From Micavibrio aeruginosavorus ARL-13 (GTDB lineage Bacteria > Pseudomonadota > Alphaproteobacteria > Micavibrionales > Micavibrionaceae): a stretch of DNA of 64,000 nucleotides. The notes under the pieces were generated by a model. The model saw only the letters and a list, made by a program, of their open reading frames with translations, was not told the DNA's origin and ran no database searches. The position numbers and the translations under genes are program-made. The stretch spans positions 1,054,001-1,118,000 of the forward strand of contig NC_016026.1 of the NCBI RefSeq assembly GCF_000226315.1, given 5' to 3'. Shown piece by piece: positions 45,444 to 54,834 of this stretch. Within the stretch, counting starts at the first letter, position 1; each line of letters starts with the position of its first letter.

Positions 45444-46140
45444 TATTAAATTTATTCAGTCGATCAACCGCGTTTAAGAACGGCTGACAAAGGGGGCCTC
45501 TCCGGATCACGGCATGCCACACATTCTGGGCGCCGCTGTGGGTGGAAAGATCTGCGCTGGAAAACTGGTCGATCACGGGCAGGGACCGGGCCAAATTGGC
45601 CAGTTTCCGGCGGGTGACCGCGCTTTCTTCGGCGGCGGTTACATATACACCACCTTTACGCGATCGCAAAATTTGCTCGCATTTATCGGCCCCGGTGATC
45701 AGGTCGCCCGCTTTACGCGCCATGGACAGCATGTCCAGCGCCTTGCGGGTCAGGACTTTGGTGATGATTTCATCAATATTTTCAGGGATTTTGATACTGT
45801 CGTGGGCGGCGGTGAAGGAACCACGGCTGATGGCCTGCGCCAGTATGCTGTGCCCCAGCGTGATCCAGAACCCGGTGCCGGGTAGTTTGGCGTCCAAATC
45901 CACATACAGCATGGAATCGGGGCCGATCACCAGACGGATCATCTGGTCCCGGGGCAGGGTTTCACCCGTCACCAGACAGGTTTCTGTTTTGATTTTTTTG
46001 ACGGGGGCCGCGGGCGGCTCGTCAGCAGCAGGTGCGGAGGATTCTTGACCTTCGGACGTGACAATGCCCGACGACAGCAGATTATCATCTGCCATCGGCG
46101 GGATCATGTCATTGGTGCGATTGTCCTTTGTAAAGGTCAA
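45436..46140 (-). CDS. ylxR: YlxR/DUF448 RNA-binding protein with L7Ae-like C-terminal part
   Basis: A 234-residue protein. After a ~45-residue acidic leader comes the DUF448 core [20 protein letters not shown], ending with the characteristic GTGFWI in place of the usual GRGAY(L/V). A second module resembles the L7Ae-type fold ([40 protein letters not shown]). The gene is always found between nusA and infB. The first in-frame codon is TTG 46140, preceded by GAGAGGA at ideal spacing, so a TTG start is likely; ATG 46107 is the alternative. Confidence 0.9.
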   Translation of the reverse strand: MTFTKDNRTNDMIPPMADDNLLSSGIVTSEGQESSAPAADEPPAAPVKKIKTETCLVTGETLPRDQMIRLVIGPDSMLYVDLDAKLPGTGFWITLGHSILAQAISRGSFTAAHDSIKIPENIDEIITKVLTRKALDMLSMARKAGDLITGADKCEQILRSRKGGVYVTAAEESAVTRRKLANLARSLPVIDQFSSADLSTHSGAQNVWHAVIRRGPLCQPFLNAVDRLNKFNND

Positions 46141-46166
46141 TACTGTTCCTCTCTACCAGCATGGAC

Positions 46167-47675
46167 TTAACCATTGCTGGCGGCCTTTTCTTCGGTTTCT
46201 TCCGTGAACCAGTGTTCACGGGCTTTCATGATCAGGGCATTGGCGTCACGAATGTTGATGACGTCCTCACCCAGAATTTCCACCAGCTCGTCACCGGCCA
46301 GATCGGCCAGATCGTCAAGGTTTTTCACGCCTTGTTCGGCCAGTTTCAGGATGTGTTCGGCCTTCAGACCTTCGAAGGTCATCAGATCGTCCTGAATACC
46401 CAGTTCGCGGCGTTTGGTTTCCAGTTCAACGCGCAGTTTTTCCAACCATGCGTTGGCACGGGCTTGCAATTCGCCGGCAACGTCTTCGTCGAAGCCTTCG
46501 ATTGTGGCCAGTTCCGGAATCGGCGTTTCGCTGATTTCTTCGATGTTGATGAAGCCTTCGGCGACCAGCAGGTGCGCGATGACATCGTCAACGTCCAGAG
46601 CTTCCATGAACAGGCTGGAGCGTTTTTTGAATTCTTCGGCACGGCGTGCGGATTCTTCGGCCTCGGTCAGGATGTCGATATCCCAGCCGGTCAGCTGTGA
46701 CGCCAGGCGCACGTTCTGGCCACGGCGACCAATCGCCAGGGACAGTTGCTCTTCCGGTACCACAACGTCCAGACGGTGTTTTTCTTCGTCCAGAACAACC
46801 TTTGCCACTTCGGCCGGGGCCAGAGCGTTCACAACGAATGTTGCGAAATCTTCGGACCAGGGCACGATGTCGATTTTTTCGCCTTGCAGTTCGCCAACAA
46901 CGGCCTGAACACGGCTACCGCGCATACCAACGCACGCACCGACCGGGTCGATGCCGTTATCACGGGACCATACGGCGATTTTCGCGCGGGAACCCGGGTC
47001 ACGGGCAACGGCTTTAATCTCGATCACGCCGTCATAAATTTCCGGCACTTCCTGTGTGAACAGTTTGGCCATGAATTCCGGACGTGCACGGGATACGAAA
47101 ATCTGCGGGCCACGAACTTCTTGGCGTACATCGTAGATGTAGGCCCGAACGCGGTCGCCAACTTTCAGGTTTTCGCGCGGCAGGGATTCATCCCGGCGCA
47201 GCAAAGCCTCGGCACGGCCCAGGTCGATCGTGGTGTTGCCGTATTCGGACCGTTTCACGATACCGTTGATCATTTCGCCAACGCGGTCTTTGAACTCGGT
47301 AAACTGACGCTCACGCTCGGCATCACGGACTTTTTGGACGATGACCTGTTTCGCGGTCTGGGCGGCAATGCGGCCGAAATCCAGCGGCGGCAGGCTGTCG
47401 ATCAGGAATTCACCAACCTGTGCGTCCGGCTTGATGCGTTGCGCTTCTTTCAGGGTCAGTTGCTTTGCTTCGTCTTCGATGGTCTCAACCACTTCGCGAT
47501 AGCGTTTCAGCTCGATCTGGCCGGATTTGCGGTCGATGATCGCGCGGATATCGTGGTCGTAACCGTATTTGGAACGGCCAGCCTTTTGAATGGCTTCTTC
47601 CATCGCGACCAGAACGATATCACGGTCGATGTTTTTCTCGCGGGCAACGGCATCTGCAACTTGCAACAGTTCCAT
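46167..47675 (-). CDS. nusA: Transcription termination/antitermination factor NusA
   Basis: A 502-residue RNA polymerase-associated factor. The N-terminal domain ([20 protein letters not shown]) is followed by an S1 domain ([20 protein letters not shown]), KH1 ([20 protein letters not shown]) with [14 protein letters not shown], and KH2 ([20 protein letters not shown]). The C-terminal half has acidic helix-hairpin-helix repeats ([20 protein letters not shown]). AAGAGGAAAACT precedes the ATG. It is second in the rimP-nusA-ylxR-infB operon. Confidence 0.98.
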   Translation of the reverse strand: MELLQVADAVAREKNIDRDIVLVAMEEAIQKAGRSKYGYDHDIRAIIDRKSGQIELKRYREVVETIEDEAKQLTLKEAQRIKPDAQVGEFLIDSLPPLDFGRIAAQTAKQVIVQKVRDAERERQFTEFKDRVGEMINGIVKRSEYGNTTIDLGRAEALLRRDESLPRENLKVGDRVRAYIYDVRQEVRGPQIFVSRARPEFMAKLFTQEVPEIYDGVIEIKAVARDPGSRAKIAVWSRDNGIDPVGACVGMRGSRVQAVVGELQGEKIDIVPWSEDFATFVVNALAPAEVAKVVLDEEKHRLDVVVPEEQLSLAIGRRGQNVRLASQLTGWDIDILTEAEESARRAEEFKKRSSLFMEALDVDDVIAHLLVAEGFINIEEISETPIPELATIEGFDEDVAGELQARANAWLEKLRVELETKRRELGIQDDLMTFEGLKAEHILKLAEQGVKNLDDLADLAGDELVEILGEDVINIRDANALIMKAREHWFTEETEEKAASNG

Positions 47676-47735
47676 AGTTTTCCTCTTTTTGGCTTTGCCT
47701 GTTTAAACCAATTAACCTGTTTAGTGTGTATTCAA

Positions 47736-48248
47736 TTAAACTGCTTTTTTGATGCGTTTCTGCATCGCTTCGATTAACTCGTCGTTCATGACCAATTTTG
47801 CTTTCGCGATACCGCTTAAGGGCAGGGCAATGCGGCCTTGATCTTCGGTTTCGAGGATGACTGCGCCATTCTCGATCCCTTGTGTTACGCCACGGAAACG
47901 TTTCTGTCCGTCAATCGGCATGTCCATTTCAATCTTGGTGTCCAGTCCGGCGAAATCGATAAAATCTTTTTCGCGGGTCAGTAAACGGTCAATGCCCGGT
48001 GAACTGACTTCCAGACGGTAGGCAGCGCTGATCGGATCTTCAACTTCCAGCAGCGCGTTGAGGGCGCGGCTGATGGCAGAGCAATCATCAACGCCGATCG
48101 TGCGGGTGGCCGGATCTTCGACCATGATCTGCAGGATTTGCATTCCGTCTTCGCTCAGCATGCGCACAGCGACCAGCTCGAAGCCTTTTTCGGCGATGAC
48201 CGGTTCGATCAGTGCGGTAATTCGTTGTTCTTGCGGCGTTTGGCGCAT
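47736..48248 (-). CDS. rimP: Ribosome maturation factor RimP
   Basis: A 170-residue 30S maturation factor from ATG 48248 (MRQTPQEQRITALIEPVIAE). It shows GFELVAVRMLSEDGMQILQI, the DDCSAISRALNALLEVEDPI segment and YRLEVSSPGIDRLLTREKDF, all typical. The C-terminal half is an Sm-like barrel. The frame is open 58 codons upstream, but that extension covers a terminator-like hairpin and is not conserved in style. It is the first gene of the nusA operon. Confidence 0.96.
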   Translation of the reverse strand: MRQTPQEQRITALIEPVIAEKGFELVAVRMLSEDGMQILQIMVEDPATRTIGVDDCSAISRALNALLEVEDPISAAYRLEVSSPGIDRLLTREKDFIDFAGLDTKIEMDMPIDGQKRFRGVTQGIENGAVILETEDQGRIALPLSGIAKAKLVMNDELIEAMQKRIKKAV

Positions 48249-48275
48249 CGTTTGTCCTTGTTGATTCCGGGCAAC

Positions 48276-48303
48276 AAAAAAGGCGGGCTTTTTTGGGCCC
48301 ACC
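48276..48303 (-). terminator. Hairpin with T-tract just ahead of rimP, candidate attenuator
   Basis: On the minus strand, GGTGGGC-(CCAAAAAA)-GCCCGCC is followed by TTTTTT, ending 27 bases before the rimP ATG. There is too little room downstream for an ordinary promoter, so it is probably either a leader attenuator of the rimP-nusA-infB operon or a leaky terminator of the gene upstream. Confidence 0.6.
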
Positions 48304-48375
48304 CCTCTACTAACCTGGGATTTTGCAAGGGTTATAGGTCTGATTCCCCTGTTTGGCAAGATATTTTTGTGGGTT

Positions 48376-48735
48376 TTAGCGCCGTGAGGGCTTTGCCCCC
48401 CACCGCACCAGCTTGAGGTCAACGTGCAAGGCCCCGTGGGTCAGCATGTCGATGACCAGCAATCCTTGGGCGGCGGTGTCGAAAACAATCGAGATATTGT
48501 TGTCGTCCGCAGGCAGGGCGCGGGCCTTTAAAACGGCCAATTCGTCTTGTTCCAGAAGGTGATAGGGCAGACAGGCCAGCCCGATATTATGGGCCGGAAC
48601 GGGTTTTCGCCCCTGACGGCGCAGACGGCTTGGGAACTGGGCTTGGGCTTGCGGCTGCCCGGTTTTCAGGAAAAACCCGTATTCCGGGTAATCAAAAACC
48701 TGTTCAGGCCGTGAATCAAAAGGTGGCGATGCCAT
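48376..48735 (-). CDS. Unknown protein, 119 residues
   Basis: Starts MASPPFDSRPEQVFDYPEYG; predicted soluble, with a basic region (FPSRLRRQGRKPVPAH) and a strand-rich second half (ISIVFDTAAQGLLVIDMLTH, ALHVDLKLVRWG). No family is recognised. It lies between trmB (about 100 bases upstream, an AT-rich gap that could hold a promoter) and rimP, where most relatives have no gene or only a short spacer. Confidence 0.6.
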   Translation of the reverse strand: MASPPFDSRPEQVFDYPEYGFFLKTGQPQAQAQFPSRLRRQGRKPVPAHNIGLACLPYHLLEQDELAVLKARALPADDNNISIVFDTAAQGLLVIDMLTHGALHVDLKLVRWGAKPSRR

Positions 48736-48836
48736 GACGTTTGCTCGGTTACGCAGTGTACTTTACGTAATTCTAATATAACCAAGCTCAAGAACGCAAG
48801 AAAAATGCCTTTATATACAAAGGGATATGGTTGGAT

Positions 48837-49580
48837 TTATGCCCGCTTGTACAGCAGATAGGTTTGCACCCGTCCGGCGGCGCGGCCCTTTTCTTCGTAC
48901 CGTGTGGGGATCCAGCCTTCGGGCATGGTGTGCAGGTCCGCCGGATGGCCGGTCCAGGTAAAGGCCGGGTGGGCTTCGGCTTGATCACGCATCCATTCCG
49001 CCAGATCATCGACATCGGTGGCCATGATCAGCATGCCGCCAGGTTTTAAAACACGGGCAAAGCGGTTTAGATTTTCGGGGCTGATGATGCGGCGTTTGTA
49101 ATGGCGTTTTTTCGGCCATGGGTCCGGGTTCAGGACGTAGATGCCATCCAGTGTTTGATCAGCCAGTGCATTGACAACCAAAATGGCATCATCCATCCAC
49201 ACGCGGACGTTGGCGGTGTCGTCGTCCTGAATATCTTTCAGGAAGGCGGACATGCCGTTGATAAAGGGCTCTGCGCCGATGAAGGCGGTGTCCGGGTGTT
49301 GGCGGTGCAGGGCGGCGACATGTTCGCCATTGCCAAAGCCAATTTCAAACCACATGCCGCCGGTAAAGGCGCGACCAAACAAATCCACATCGCGCAGGGA
49401 TGCCGGTTTCAGGGCGTCGGGTTGAATCTGCAATTGCGGCAACAGGCTGTCCAGAACGCTGGCGCGTTCGGGTTTTAACGGGCGACCCTGACGGCGGCCA
49501 TAAAGCCGGCGTTTATCACGGTCAACATCCGTATGCGGAATGGTCAGGTTTGTGTCGTTACGCTGTTTGTCTGTGCTCAT
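48837..49580 (-). CDS. trmB: tRNA (guanine-N7-)-methyltransferase
   Basis: A 247-residue SAM-dependent enzyme methylating G46 of tRNA. The SAM-binding [38 protein letters not shown], the catalytic loop [20 protein letters not shown] and [18 protein letters not shown] are characteristic. The basic N-terminus ([16 protein letters not shown]) is typical of the alphaproteobacterial form. The start overlaps the metK stop by four bases. Confidence 0.97.
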   Translation of the reverse strand: MSTDKQRNDTNLTIPHTDVDRDKRRLYGRRQGRPLKPERASVLDSLLPQLQIQPDALKPASLRDVDLFGRAFTGGMWFEIGFGNGEHVAALHRQHPDTAFIGAEPFINGMSAFLKDIQDDDTANVRVWMDDAILVVNALADQTLDGIYVLNPDPWPKKRHYKRRIISPENLNRFARVLKPGGMLIMATDVDDLAEWMRDQAEAHPAFTWTGHPADLHTMPEGWIPTRYEEKGRAAGRVQTYLLYKRA

Positions 49581-50794
49581 GCGCCCAGTTTTTGGCGCAA
49601 AGCATCGACGAGGTCAATCTTTTCCCAACTAAAACCACCATCGGCGTCTGGTTCACGGCCAAAATGGCCATAAGCGGCAGTGCGGGCATAGATCGGACGG
49701 TTCAGGTGCAAATGTTCCCGGATGCCGCGCGGGCTCAGGTTCATCAATTCCTGCAGGGCGGCGGAAATGCGGGCTTCGTCCGCCAATCCGGTGCCATGGG
49801 TATCAACGTAAACGGACAGCGGTTTGGATACGCCGATCGCGTAGGACAGCTGGATCGTGCATTTATCGGCCAGACCTGCCGCCACCACGTTTTTGGCCAG
49901 ATAGCGCGCAGCGTATGCGGCGGAACGGTCAACCTTCGTGGGGTCCTTCCCGGAGAATGCGCCGCCGCCATGCGGGGCCGATCCACCGTAAGTATCAACG
50001 ATAATCTTGCGACCGGTCAGACCGGAATCACCAACCGGGCCACCAATCACGAAACGGCCCGTCGGGTTGACGTAGAATTCGCTTTCCGGGCACATCCAGC
50101 CTTCGGGCAGGACGTTCATCACATGCGGGCGCACCATTTCGCGGACATCAGCCTGTGACAGTTTTTCACTGTGCTGGGTCGATACGACAATCGATGTGGC
50201 GCGCACCGGCTTGCCATCGCGATATTCCAGCGTGACTTGTGATTTTGCATCCGGGCCCAGTTCGGCCAGCGTACCGGAATGGCGCGCTTCAGCCAGAGAT
50301 TTCAGGATATTGTGGGAATAATGCAGGGCGGCTGGCATCAAGACCGGTGTTTCGGTGCAGGCATAACCGAACATAATGCCCTGGTCGCCCGCGCCTTCGT
50401 CCTTGTTTCCGGCAGCATCAACGCCAACGGCAATATCGGCGGATTGGCTGTGTACGCGCACATCGACGTTGACTGTGCGCCAGTCGAAGCCTTGTTGCTC
50501 ATACCCAATATCGCGGATTTTGCGTTTGGCAATATCACGCAGGACGTCATGCGTAATATCCGACGGCCCGCGTGTTTCACCAACAATGATGACGCTGTCC
50601 GTGGTGACAACAGTTTCGATCGCCGTGCGTGCGTATGGATCGGATGTCAAATAGCGATCAACGATGGCATCGGAAATCTGGTCACAGATTTTGTCCGGGT
50701 GGCCTTCGGATACGGATTCACTGGTGAACAGGAAGTCCTTCAGCCGTGTATTGCCCTGTGGGTGAGTGTTTTCGTTTTGGGCGGGTTTCAGCAT
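49577..50794 (-). CDS. metK: S-adenosylmethionine synthetase
   Basis: A 405-residue enzyme making SAM from ATP and methionine. [32 protein letters not shown] and [20 protein letters not shown] are the standard signatures, and [16 protein letters not shown] is the P-loop-like segment. A ~18-residue N-terminal extension precedes the usual [10 protein letters not shown] start; ATG 50794 was taken because an upstream GAAAGCAAGC gives some binding-site character. It is coupled to trmB. The leader between 50795 and 50888 has no recognised riboswitch. Confidence 0.97.
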   Translation of the reverse strand: MLKPAQNENTHPQGNTRLKDFLFTSESVSEGHPDKICDQISDAIVDRYLTSDPYARTAIETVVTTDSVIIVGETRGPSDITHDVLRDIAKRKIRDIGYEQQGFDWRTVNVDVRVHSQSADIAVGVDAAGNKDEGAGDQGIMFGYACTETPVLMPAALHYSHNILKSLAEARHSGTLAELGPDAKSQVTLEYRDGKPVRATSIVVSTQHSEKLSQADVREMVRPHVMNVLPEGWMCPESEFYVNPTGRFVIGGPVGDSGLTGRKIIVDTYGGSAPHGGGAFSGKDPTKVDRSAAYAARYLAKNVVAAGLADKCTIQLSYAIGVSKPLSVYVDTHGTGLADEARISAALQELMNLSPRGIREHLHLNRPIYARTAAYGHFGREPDADGGFSWEKIDLVDALRQKLGA

Positions 50795-50888
50795 GGCTTG
50801 CTTTCTGAGTGAAAATGGGAACTTTAAAATGTGGGCAATAGGATACTCGCCATTGCAACAATTACAAGGTGATTGCCGTAGTTGTATG

Positions 50889-50920
50889 AAAAAAGCCGGG
50901 GGACTTCCCCCGGCTTTTTT
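50889..50920. terminator. Intrinsic terminator after the HTH regulator gene
   Basis: AAAAAAGCCGGGGG-ACTT-CCCCCGGCTTTTTT is a near-perfect palindrome with a T run for the minus strand, between the regulator stop (50947) and metK. Confidence 0.94.
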
Positions 50921-50946
50921 AAAGAAATACTCAGAATTTCAGAGGA

Positions 50947-51450
50947 TTACACCTCTTGATAAAACTCAACCATATTACGCAGTGCTTTCATGATGTTACG
51001 GCGGGCGTTTTCATCATCCAGCGTGTAGTACAGGCGAACCAGTTCCAGCGTTTCTTTGCGGCTGAGGATATCGCGATCATCCTCGAACCCCAGCTGCTCG
51101 CTCTCAGCCAATCCGGAGGCCAATGTTTTGGCGCGGCCTTTATCGCTGAAGCCTTCGAAGAAGTAGCTGACTGGAACGTCGAGTACGTGACAGGCCTGCC
51201 ACAAGCGGCTAGCGCTGATCCGGTTGGTTCCGCGTTCGTATTTTTGCACCTGCTGGAAGGTCAGTCCCAGAGCATCGGCCAGTTTTTCCTGGCTGAACCC
51301 CAGAATGCCGCGGCGTTGGCGCAAGCGGGCACCAACATGGACATCGACGGGATCAGGGTTATCTGATCCGCCACCACGTCCACGACGAGGCGTAGGAAGT
51401 TTTTTAACCACCTTCTCCGCGCTTTTCTTTTCAGTTGTTATCTTTGCCAT
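50947..51450 (-). CDS. XRE-family transcriptional regulator
   Basis: A 167-residue protein. The basic, Gly-rich leader (PTPRRGRGGG) is followed by a helix-turn-helix: VGARLRQRRGILGFSQEKLA, DALGLTFQQVQKYERGTNRI. The C-terminal helical region is LSRKETLELVRLYYTLDDEN. This regulator type is conserved next to lnt and metK in alphaproteobacteria. It is flanked by a strong terminator, so it is separated from metK. Its targets are unknown. Confidence 0.92.
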   Translation of the reverse strand: MAKITTEKKSAEKVVKKLPTPRRGRGGGSDNPDPVDVHVGARLRQRRGILGFSQEKLADALGLTFQQVQKYERGTNRISASRLWQACHVLDVPVSYFFEGFSDKGRAKTLASGLAESEQLGFEDDRDILSRKETLELVRLYYTLDDENARRNIMKALRNMVEFYQEV

Positions 51451-51637
51451 ATGTTTTACCTGCTTTATTTCCGTCCCGAAAACATAATGCGATGATTTCG
51501 TGGATTAAGGAGCATTCTATAATATGAAATACCCCACAAGGATTTGCACAAAAGCACGCGGGATGCAAAGGCGCAACTAACCGGAAGTATTGGAAAGTCT
51601 TATTCTCTACCCCTTGGCGTACTTGCTCAAATAACGC

Positions 51638-53215
51638 TTATAAACGGCACCTTATTGCGCAGCACAATATTATTAAAATCAATAAAAAGATCACAGGGAG
51701 ATATCTCCAGGCGACATAAAAAGGCGTCTCTGGTGATTTAGTGGGGAGAATCACATCAACACTGCCCGGTTTATCATATGGGATTTGGGTCAGGATACGA
51801 CCATAGGGGTCAATGATCGCCGATATACCATTGTTGGCTGAACGCACGATCGGCAATCCTTCCTCGATCGCGCGGAACATTGTTTGTGCCAGATGTTGGT
51901 ACGGGCCGGGGCTGTTGCCATACCACCCATCATTGGTGACGTTCACGATCCATGCGGGGCGATGATTTGCATCTGTAACTGCGCCCGGGAAAATGATTTC
52001 GTAACAGACCAGTGGGCTGAATGGTGGCACAGCAGATTCAAAGCCAGGCAGAGTAAGTGTCTGTGGTCCCGGGCCCGGCGTGAAGCCGGAGAATTGCACG
52101 AGCGGTGTGATGGACAGAATGGATTGCAACGGCATGTATTCACCAAACGGCACCAGATGCGCCTTATCAAACCGCGCCAACACCTGTAAATCCGGATCAA
52201 ATGCGACCAGTGAATTGCCGTAGGATGGGGTTTCGTTCCCTTCGCGGATCAATATGCCGGTCAGCAAGAGGGGATTGCTTCCCATCAATTTCATCGATGA
52301 TGCAATCGCCAGCCGTACATCGGGAATGGACATGAGCCGCGTGCTGATCGCCGTTTCCGGCCAGACGGCAACCACGGTGCGATCGGTCACAGGCGGATTG
52401 AGGGTGAGCCCATCAATCAGTTTTTGCAGATTGAGTGTTGTCTTCTCCGGATCCCATTTGTCCGCTTGCGGGATATTGGGTTGGATCAGGCGAATGATGG
52501 GCGCGTTCTCGGCAAACTGTGTCGGGTTTGTATGCAGGCGCATCGCGCCCCAGCCATACAAAGCCGCCATGGTGATGATGATAGAGAGTGATGCTGCTAT
52601 CACGATGCGGCGCTCTGGTTTTGCAACCATCAAAAATCCGGGCAGGGCCGCCCAGGCCAATGTGATCAGGCTTAATCCGTACGGTCCCACCAGTGCCGCG
52701 ATTTGTGCCATGGGCAATGTCCCTGCCCAGGCGTAGCCGTACAGGTTCCATGGAAACCCTGTCAGAATATGTCCGCGCGCATATTCGCCCGCAATCATCA
52801 CGGCGCAGAAAAACGCAAACCCATCCCATTTTTTCAAGTTGGCGAAGCGCCAGATGATCCATGCCGACACGGCGGTAAACAACGCCAGTGCCATGGGCAG
52901 GCCAACAAGCGCCAGTGGCCAGACCCAGATAAAAGGATTTCCGGGGACCAGCAGGGCGTTGCTGATCCAGAACAAACCAAACAGGAAAAATCCAAAACCG
53001 AACGCCCAGCCGATGAAGGCCGCATCGCGCCATGTGCGGGCCCCGACCAACGTGATGAAAAACAGCGACAGGCAAGGGAAGAGGAGTGGCCACCATGATG
53101 TTGGTGCCATGGTCAATGCCATCAGCGACCCGGCCAGCCACGCCAATCCCGCCCGGGCAAAGACGGGCAGGGTGATCATGCGGTCAGCAATGGCGTGCAG
53201 GCGCGATAAAGTCAT
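51638..53215 (-). CDS. lnt: Apolipoprotein N-acyltransferase
   Basis: A 525-residue inner-membrane enzyme adding the third acyl chain to lipoproteins. Six or so N-terminal transmembrane helices are followed by a periplasmic nitrilase domain with the Glu-Lys-Cys triad: VVAVWPETAIS, FDKAHLVPFGEYMPL and FSPLVCYEIIFPG. A last membrane helix (YLPVIFLLILIILCCAI) ends the protein. ATG 53215 starts MTLSRLHAIADRMI; the upstream GTG at 53263 would add 16 unlikely residues. It is downstream of corC on the same strand. Confidence 0.96.
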   Translation of the reverse strand: MTLSRLHAIADRMITLPVFARAGLAWLAGSLMALTMAPTSWWPLLFPCLSLFFITLVGARTWRDAAFIGWAFGFGFFLFGLFWISNALLVPGNPFIWVWPLALVGLPMALALFTAVSAWIIWRFANLKKWDGFAFFCAVMIAGEYARGHILTGFPWNLYGYAWAGTLPMAQIAALVGPYGLSLITLAWAALPGFLMVAKPERRIVIAASLSIIITMAALYGWGAMRLHTNPTQFAENAPIIRLIQPNIPQADKWDPEKTTLNLQKLIDGLTLNPPVTDRTVVAVWPETAISTRLMSIPDVRLAIASSMKLMGSNPLLLTGILIREGNETPSYGNSLVAFDPDLQVLARFDKAHLVPFGEYMPLQSILSITPLVQFSGFTPGPGPQTLTLPGFESAVPPFSPLVCYEIIFPGAVTDANHRPAWIVNVTNDGWYGNSPGPYQHLAQTMFRAIEEGLPIVRSANNGISAIIDPYGRILTQIPYDKPGSVDVILPTKSPETPFYVAWRYLPVIFLLILIILCCAIRCRL

Positions 53216-53278
53216 GCCCGGACAATAAAAGGGAAAAAACGATTGATCCAGAGGGGATCGCACACATCCGACGAATTA

Positions 53279-54247
53279 TCAGTCGGATGTTGCCGCCGAT
53301 TTGATATTTTTAACGCGCAGGCGTTTGACCCGGCGGGCATCGGCGTCCAAGATTTCAAAGACAATCCCGGATTCTTCGTGGGTCAGAATTTCGCCCCGGC
53401 TGGGCACGCGCCCCGCGATGGCAAAAACCAGACCGCCCAGCGTGTCGATGCTTTCGCGTTCTTCTTCAGTCATAAATTCACCGAAGCGTTCTTCGAATTC
53501 TTCAACATCATACCGCCCATCGGCAACGATGGACCCGTCGTGATTGACGGTCAGTGTCGGGTCGGTCCCCATTGTATTGTGTTCGTCTTCGACATCGCCA
53601 ACAATGGCTTCGATAATGTCGCCAATGGTGACCAGTCCATCAATACCGCCAAATTCATCGACGACCAGCGCCATATGACGGCGTGTTTGTTTCATTTCCA
53701 GCAACAGGTCCAGAACATGCATGGACGGTGAAACAATCGGAACATCGCGAACCAGATTTTCCAGCACCAGCGGTTCTTTGCGCAAGGTGGTGCTCAGGAT
53801 GTCTTTGATGTGCACGGTGCCGATAACATCGTCCAGAGATTCGCGAAATACCGGAAAGCGGCTGAATTGTTTTTCCGAGAGCAGGGAGAAAAGTTCAGAT
53901 TCTGCTATGCCAATGTCGATGGCCACAATATCGACGCGGGGGATCATGACATCAACGGCGCGCATATCGCGCAAATCCAGCACGTTGGAGATCAGAGTGC
54001 GTTCGTGATTGGCAACGGACAAGCTGGCATCGTCTTGGGTGTTCGCAACGTACTCGGCCAGATCGTCGCGCAGATGCGCAGGGGCCTTGGTGGACCCCAG
54101 AAGGGATCGTATGTGCGTCAGGATTGATTTTTTCGGATCGCCAGACGGTTCATGACGGGAAGGGTGCGATCCGTATCCGGATGATCCTGTCCCGCCGGGT
54201 CTACTTCCGGATGGGTCGTTGTCGTCGTTTTGGGTCATTTCAAACAT
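53279..54247 (-). CDS. corC: CorC/TlyC-family CBS-domain protein
   Basis: A 322-residue cytosolic protein. The N-terminal low-complexity Gly/Ser-rich leader (~40 residues) precedes MIPRVDIVAIDIGIAESELF and the paired CBS domains (RFPVFRESLDDVIGTVHIKD, RRHMALVVDEFGGIDGLVTI). The C-terminal CorC_HlyC domain is GRYDVEEFEERFGEFM. It lacks the DUF21 membrane domain. It is linked to magnesium/cobalt efflux in E. coli, and its position between ybeY and lnt is conserved. Confidence 0.95.
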   Translation of the reverse strand: MFEMTQNDDNDPSGSRPGGTGSSGYGSHPSRHEPSGDPKKSILTHIRSLLGSTKAPAHLRDDLAEYVANTQDDASLSVANHERTLISNVLDLRDMRAVDVMIPRVDIVAIDIGIAESELFSLLSEKQFSRFPVFRESLDDVIGTVHIKDILSTTLRKEPLVLENLVRDVPIVSPSMHVLDLLLEMKQTRRHMALVVDEFGGIDGLVTIGDIIEAIVGDVEDEHNTMGTDPTLTVNHDGSIVADGRYDVEEFEERFGEFMTEEERESIDTLGGLVFAIAGRVPSRGEILTHEESGIVFEILDADARRVKRLRVKNIKSAATSD

Positions 54248-54306
54248 GGCCTTAATATATTATGCCACACTGCAACATGCTAGTCCCTATGCGTGCGGCG
54301 GTATGC

Positions 54307-54825
54307 TTAATCCCCACCGGGCAGAAGATAGGGGTTTTTTATCCCTAACTCATTGAGAATATTGATTTCCAGGGCTTCCATTTCGTCGGCGTCCTCATCC
54401 TCGATATGGTCATAACCCAGCAGGTGCAGGGTGCCGTGGACGATCAAATGGGTGAAATGGTCAGCAAAACTCTTGGCCTCATCTTCGGCTTCACGGATCA
54501 GGGTTTCCCGGGCGATGACCAGATCGCCCAGCGTGCAGGGAAGACCCGGCGTGGGGTATTCCCACCCGTCTTCCGTATCCTGCATGGCAAAGGACAGGAT
54601 GTTCGTGGGCTTGTCCTTGCCGCGGTAATCGCGGTTCAGGATGCGAACGGATTCATCATCACTCAGCGTAATACTGATTTCGATGGATGGAACGCTGCCC
54701 TTGATTTCGGCAGCCACGGGGCAGGTGGAAAAAACGGCGTGAACGGTCCGTTCAATCACGGATTCATAATCGGGTAGATCCGTGTTCCAGCCGGGATTTT
54801 CCGATGTAATTTGCAGATCGATCAT
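54307..54825 (-). CDS. ybeY: Endoribonuclease YbeY (16S rRNA maturation)
   Basis: A 172-residue metal-dependent RNase acting in 16S rRNA 3'-end processing and ribosome quality control. The signature HLIVHGTLHLLGYDHIEDED with three His ligands is intact, and LNRDYRGKDKPTNILSFAM and LGDLVIARETLIREAE are typical. It lies 9 bases downstream of phoH, as usual. Confidence 0.97.
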   Translation of the reverse strand: MIDLQITSENPGWNTDLPDYESVIERTVHAVFSTCPVAAEIKGSVPSIEISITLSDDESVRILNRDYRGKDKPTNILSFAMQDTEDGWEYPTPGLPCTLGDLVIARETLIREAEDEAKSFADHFTHLIVHGTLHLLGYDHIEDEDADEMEALEINILNELGIKNPYLLPGGD

Positions 54826-54834
54826 GATGGTCGT

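Noticed and set aside
50795-50888. SAM riboswitch upstream of metK
   Set aside because: The short leader shows no SAM-II, SAM-V or SAM/SAH consensus that I can recognise; a covariance-model search would settle it.
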